A program made the position numbers and the translations under genes. Of a DNA stretch of 64,000 nt, positions 60,608 through 64,000 are shown in pieces. The stretch covers positions 62,001-126,000 of the forward strand of contig JAEYOP010000060.1 in the NCBI GenBank assembly GCA_023411575.1, read 5' to 3'. The first letter of the stretch is position 1. Each line of letters opens with the position of its first letter. This stretch comes from Bacillota bacterium (lineage in GTDB: Bacteria > Bacillota > Clostridia > Acetivibrionales > DTU013). The notes beneath the pieces were generated by a model. That model did no database searches and was not told the DNA's origin. It saw only the letters and a list, made by a program, of their open reading frames with translations.

Positions 60608-61172
60608 ATGTGCGTAGTTTAAACAACAGCTTTTTAAACAGGTTCTTTTTGTTCTTTTCCCGCCACTTGCCCAGGGCCCTGTCCACGTCCTGGTAATGCT
60701 TGTCCATTTTGTTCTCCAGCCTGCGCATTCCGTTTTCTACGCAGGCGCCAAGCTCCAGCTTGCTTTTGTTTATTTCACGGGAGAGGTATTCCTTTACGGA
60801 GGTGATTTCGATGGAAAGCTCCTCTGCAAGCTGTTGGCTGAATTTCTGCACAAACGCCTCCAGCAGCTCATGGCTCCGGTCCTGGGAGGGAGCGATCGAG
60901 ACCGTATTGCTGTCGGGCTGCAGCGGGGCCGCCCCGGTTGGGTAATCCTCCTGGAGCAGTTTCTTGATGGCCTTGATCTCCAGGCCGTCGTTTCTCATGA
61001 CCTTGATCTTGTACATCATATTGGCCATTTCGGTCGTATAATAGCGCCTTCCGCGTTCGTCCTTCGGAATGTTCAGCTCGAACTCCTTCTCATAGAAGCG
61101 CAAGGCGTGGTCCGTCAGTTGGAGAATTTCGCTCAATTCGGTAATGGAGTATTTTTCCTTTAGTATTTCCAT
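60606..61172 (-). CDS. MerR-type DNA-binding protein with coiled coil
   Basis: 188 aa. N-terminal MerR winged helix (YSITELSEILQLTDHALRFYE, then DERGRRYYTTEMANMMYKIK), a Pro/Ser/Gln linker, a helical region (residues about 95-170) and a basic end (KKNLFKKLLFKLRT). No metal- or drug-binding Cys. The layout, DNA-binding head plus coiled coil plus basic membrane-binding-like tail, recalls RacA, which anchors the chromosome at the pole during sporulation, but similarity is only in architecture. Lies next to spo0A, convergent. Confidence 0.75.
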   Translation of the reverse strand: MEILKEKYSITELSEILQLTDHALRFYEKEFELNIPKDERGRRYYTTEMANMMYKIKVMRNDGLEIKAIKKLLQEDYPTGAAPLQPDSNTVSIAPSQDRSHELLEAFVQKFSQQLAEELSIEITSVKEYLSREINKSKLELGACVENGMRRLENKMDKHYQDVDRALGKWREKNKKNLFKKLLFKLRT

Positions 61173-61256
61173 ATGGATTCCTCCCGGCTGGCATGATACT
61201 TTGATCCGATCCTATTAATCATACCATTTTATGGAAAACGTGTAAATCAAACCAGA

Positions 61257-62165
61257 TTATTTTCTCAATATTTCCAGAGCGGCCTGCATATCCGGCGGAA
61301 TCGGGGATTCCAGCTCAAGAAGCCGGTTCGTGTAGGGATGGAGGAAGGAGGTTCGCCTGGAGTGAAGCGCCTGACGGCTCATCAGACCTTCGTGGCGGCC
61401 TTCGAATTCCGCGAGGGGATAAAGGGTGTCGCCCAGCAGGGGGTGGCCCGTGGCCTGTGAATGAACCCGGATCTGGTGGGTTCTGCCGGTTTCGAGCCGG
61501 AACTTCAGGAAGGCGGTGTCCTCAAACTGCTCCAATACTTCGTAATGGGTAACGGAAGGAGCGCCGTCCGGGGAAATATGCCGGAGCATGATGCTGCCTT
61601 CAAGCCTTGCAATAGGCAGATTAATGGTTCCGACGGGTTCTCCGAAGGAGCCGTGGACAATCCCGGCGTACTCTTTTATAAAAGTATTGGAATGCATTTG
61701 CCGGACAAGCTTCTCCTGGATAAAGGGGTTCAACGCGAAGACAATTATGCCCGAGGTATCCCTGTCCAGCCTGCTAACGGGCCGGATGAGGGTCTTGATG
61801 TTTTTTTGGAGAAGATGGTGCATCAGGGCGTTGGCAACCGTGCCCGTCAAATGGCCGAAGGTTGGATGGACCACCGTATCCGGTGCTTTATTGACGGCAA
61901 TCAGCATATCGTCCTCGTAGAGGATGTCCAGTTCCAGCGGCTCGGGAAGAATGTCCTCATTGGCCTCCTCCAGATCCACCAGGGCTTCCATGAGATCGCC
62001 GGCATGAACGGGCAGGTTGACATGGACCGGAACAGAATTCAGAAAGATCCTGCCGGAATATTTCAGTTTTTTGACCAGACGCTCCGAAAGGCAAAGCCTG
62101 CTTTTCAGAATATATTTCACGTTTTTTTCATTGTCTTCCGGGGCTACGGTTATGCTCAGCCGCAT
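61257..62165 (-). CDS. RluA-family pseudouridine synthase
   Basis: 302 aa. S4-like N-terminal region (LVKKLKYSGRIFLNSVPVHV) and catalytic domain with the aspartate in VSRLDRDTSGIIVFA, then GRTHQIRVHSQATGHPLLGD. Modifies 23S rRNA or tRNA uridines; the exact site cannot be told. Start ATG 62165 after AAAGGAGG; an in-frame upstream ATG is not needed. Confidence 0.94.
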   Translation of the reverse strand: MRLSITVAPEDNEKNVKYILKSRLCLSERLVKKLKYSGRIFLNSVPVHVNLPVHAGDLMEALVDLEEANEDILPEPLELDILYEDDMLIAVNKAPDTVVHPTFGHLTGTVANALMHHLLQKNIKTLIRPVSRLDRDTSGIIVFALNPFIQEKLVRQMHSNTFIKEYAGIVHGSFGEPVGTINLPIARLEGSIMLRHISPDGAPSVTHYEVLEQFEDTAFLKFRLETGRTHQIRVHSQATGHPLLGDTLYPLAEFEGRHEGLMSRQALHSRRTSFLHPYTNRLLELESPIPPDMQAALEILRK

Positions 62166-62298
62166 GGGCGCCTCCTTTACTATTCCGGGCATACCGGCGG
62201 GTTTTAGAAAGCCGCCGGCGCAACAATTTAATTATACATTGAAATGAATCCTTCTGTGGGATAAAATTAGAAGGACAGAAAGGATTTTAACCAAAATT

Positions 62299-63591
62299 AT
62301 GAATATTACATACCAGAATTATTTGAAGCACAGTTTCGGCATTGAGGAAAGCATCATCCAAACGGCCCAGGCCGTCGAAAAGGAAATCGGCGGCGTGTTC
62401 CGGGAAATTGAAGCGGTAAGGGAAATAAACCAGTATAAAGTGATCGCCGCCATGCAGGAGCACCATTTGAGCGACACCCATTTCGGGGGCACCACGGGCT
62501 ACGGCTATGACGACAGGGGCAGGGAAGTGCTGGACGCCGTGTACGCAAGTATTTTCAAGACCGAGGACGCATTGGTCCGGCACCAGATCGTAGCGGGGAC
62601 GCAGGCGCTGGCGGTCGCGCTGTACGGAAACCTCAGGCCGGGCGACGAACTGCTTTCCGCTACGGGAAAGCCTTACGATACGCTGGAGGAAGTAATCGGC
62701 ATACGGGGCGAGGGCGCAGGCTCCCTGAAGGAATTCGGCGTCGGCTACAAGCAGGTGGAGCTCCTGGAGGACGGGAGCGTCGACTTGAACGGAGTTCGCG
62801 CGGCAATCGGCGAAAAGACCAAAATGGTGCTGATCCAGCGCTCCCGCGGATATGGCTGGCGGCCCTCCATAAAAATAAGGGAAATAAAAAGGGTTATTGA
62901 GACGATAAAAGAAATAAGCAATGAAATCATCGTGCTGGTGGACAATTGTTACGGCGAATTTGTCGAGACGGAGGAACCCACGGAGGCGGGAGCGGACCTG
63001 GTGGCCGGATCCCTGATCAAAAATCCGGGCGGCGGACTGGTGCCGGCGGGAGGATATATCGCCGGCAAGGCGAAGTACGTCAAAAACGCGGCATACCGGC
63101 TGACGACCCCCGGGCTGGGGAAAAAGGTGGGAGCTACCCTAGGCAACAGCAGGCTGATGTTCCAGGGCCTGTTCCTGGCTCCCCACGTTGTGGCGGAAAG
63201 CCTCAAGGGCGCTGTGTTCTGCGCGGCGGTGATGCACCGGCTCGGGTTCGAAACCTCCCCGCAGCCGGACCAACTGCGGAGCGACATCATTCAGGCTATC
63301 CGGTTCAACAACCCGGAGAGCATGATCGCTTTCTGTCAGGGAATTCAGAAGGGCTCGCCGGTGGATGCCTTTGTGACGCCGGAGCCGTGGGACATGCCGG
63401 GGTATGACAGTCCTGTGATCATGGCCGCGGGAGCGTTCATCCAGGGCTCCTCCATCGAGCTCAGCGCGGACGCGCCGCTGAAGCCCCCTTACACCGCGTA
63501 CATGCAGGGTGGTCTGGTTTATGAACATGTCAAGCTGGGCGTCATGATTGCCTTAAAATATATGAAAGAAAGACAATTGATCAGGTTTTAG
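62299..63591 (+). CDS. YnbB-type PLP enzyme (methionine gamma-lyase family)
   Basis: 430 aa, PLP fold type I, the family often labelled aluminium resistance protein. THFGGTTGYGYDDRGRE at the N-terminus, GTQALAVALYGNLRPGDELL, DNCYGEFVE with the pyridine Asp, and Schiff-base Lys in AGSLIKNPGGGL. Function in Clostridia not established; ynbB follows hfq/miaA in Bacillus. Start ATG 62299. The frame ends 2 nt before the next gene. Confidence 0.93.
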   Translation: MNITYQNYLKHSFGIEESIIQTAQAVEKEIGGVFREIEAVREINQYKVIAAMQEHHLSDTHFGGTTGYGYDDRGREVLDAVYASIFKTEDALVRHQIVAGTQALAVALYGNLRPGDELLSATGKPYDTLEEVIGIRGEGAGSLKEFGVGYKQVELLEDGSVDLNGVRAAIGEKTKMVLIQRSRGYGWRPSIKIREIKRVIETIKEISNEIIVLVDNCYGEFVETEEPTEAGADLVAGSLIKNPGGGLVPAGGYIAGKAKYVKNAAYRLTTPGLGKKVGATLGNSRLMFQGLFLAPHVVAESLKGAVFCAAVMHRLGFETSPQPDQLRSDIIQAIRFNNPESMIAFCQGIQKGSPVDAFVTPEPWDMPGYDSPVIMAAGAFIQGSSIELSADAPLKPPYTAYMQGGLVYEHVKLGVMIALKYMKERQLIRF

Positions 63592-63593
63592 AG

Positions 63594-64000
63594 ATGAAAA
63601 GGAAAGATACGGAAGACAAATTTTATGAAACGGATTTTGAATTTGAGGAGGAAGCAGAGGAGGTAAAGGCAGAAAAGCGGCCGCTTCCTTCGAAAAAGGG
63701 CGGTTCCTCCCTGAAAAGGCTTACTTTCGGCAGCCTTTTGATTCTGCTGCTTATGCTGCTTTATATTCCCTCTCTCCTGAACTGGCTTTCGGGCAGCACG
63801 GTTTCCAGCGACATCCTCCGCAACGGCATCCTGGAACAGGCGGTCGGCGTAAAAGGGGTGATTCTCCGGAACGAAGTGCTGGTAAAGGCGTCGCCTTTCG
63901 ACGGCAGGATCATCACGAAAATCCCGGAGGGGGAAAAAACCCCCGCGTTTTCCTCCATCGCCACGGTCCTGAACAAAAACTCCGAAGCCCTGCTTGCGGA
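63594..64000 (+). CDS. HlyD-like membrane protein, 3' partial
   Basis: 135 codons visible, running off the window. Acidic start (DTEDKFYETDFEFEEEAEE), basic KKGG, a single membrane helix (GSLLILLLMLLYIPSLLNWL, about residues 47-66), then VKGVILRNEVLVKASPFDGR and IITKIPEGEK, the beta-barrel/lipoyl-like start of HlyD-type adaptor proteins found in many Clostridia near ylm/sep genes. Start overlaps the end of the YnbB gene by 2 nt spacing, so coupled. Function unknown. Confidence 0.7.
   Translation, partial: MKRKDTEDKFYETDFEFEEEAEEVKAEKRPLPSKKGGSSLKRLTFGSLLILLLMLLYIPSLLNWLSGSTVSSDILRNGILEQAVGVKGVILRNEVLVKASPFDGRIITKIPEGEKTPAFSSIATVLNKNSEALLA

Noticed and set aside
1..64000. CRISPR arrays, tRNA or rRNA genes, transposases, integrases
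   Set aside because: Looked for regularly spaced repeats, tRNA T-loop/anticodon patterns and mobile-element proteins; none seen.

Overview
The window reads as a chromosomal segment of a spore-forming member of the Clostridia (Firmicutes). I base this on the spoIIIA operon, spoIVB, spo0A, ylbJ, a SpoVM micro-gene, a CIRCE operator, A/G-rich Shine-Dalgarno sequences throughout, and gene order shared with Bacillus and clostridial genomes: aroQ-pepQ-efp-spoIIIA-yqhY-nusB-xseAB-ispA-dxs-tlyA-nadK-argR-recN-spoIVB-spo0A. The core genes look fairly G+C-rich. I cannot name the genus. The OLE RNA/OapA locus suggests an anaerobe of the extremophile-rich set that carries this RNA.

Layout. 1-4.4 kb: 3' part of rsgA, a class IV aminotransferase, a PilZ protein, and CIRCE-controlled htpG. 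4.4-9.9 kb: a visibly more A+T-rich accessory block. It has a leftward YafY/WYL regulator, DUF3795-GNAT protein and AlkZ-like protein, then a small membrane protein and a nucleotidyltransferase-GrpB fusion. 9.9-13.4 kb: leftward acyl-CoA synthetase, XRE-cupin regulator and LysR regulator. 13.6-25.4 kb: purL, rocD, glgA, nth, an unusual FtsA-like ATPase with beta-grasp-like repeats, and a membrane-GAF-GGDEF cyclase. 25.4-32.3 kb: rpmB, spoVM (leftward, 23 aa), recG, rsmD, coaD, a coiled-coil protein, then leftward ylbJ and a branched-chain aminotransferase. 32.5-40.4 kb: chemoreceptor, yqeG, aroE, prepilin peptidase, comFB, aroQ, pepQ, efp, an acidic zinc-ribbon protein and signal peptidase I. 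40.5-45.9 kb: complete spoIIIAA-AH. 46.0-47.3 kb: Asp23/AmaP/DUF2273. 47.4-60.5 kb: nusB, xseA, xseB, ispA, OLE RNA, oapA, dxs, tlyA, nadK, argR, recN, spoIVB, spo0A. 60.6-64 kb: a leftward MerR-type protein and RluA pseudouridine synthase, then a YnbB-type PLP enzyme and the start of a membrane-fusion-like protein.

How they work together. Much of the window is sporulation machinery and its surroundings. Spo0A starts the programme; SpoIIIA builds the mother-cell side of the channel to the forespore; SpoIVB sends the late sigma-K checkpoint signal; SpoVM marks the forespore surface for coat assembly; YlbJ is a sporulation membrane protein. A perfect Spo0A box lies about 50 nt upstream of the FtsA-like gene, which may tie that protein to the same programme.

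The most remarkable element is the roughly 630-nt OLE RNA between ispA and dxs, followed by oapA. It is a known but poorly understood ribonucleoprotein at the membrane. Other notable items are the FtsA-like protein with beta-grasp-like repeats, the double NTase-fold fusion, the eukaryote-like charged linker in HtpG, several intergenic palindromes and repeats, and the spoVM gene, which is easy to miss.
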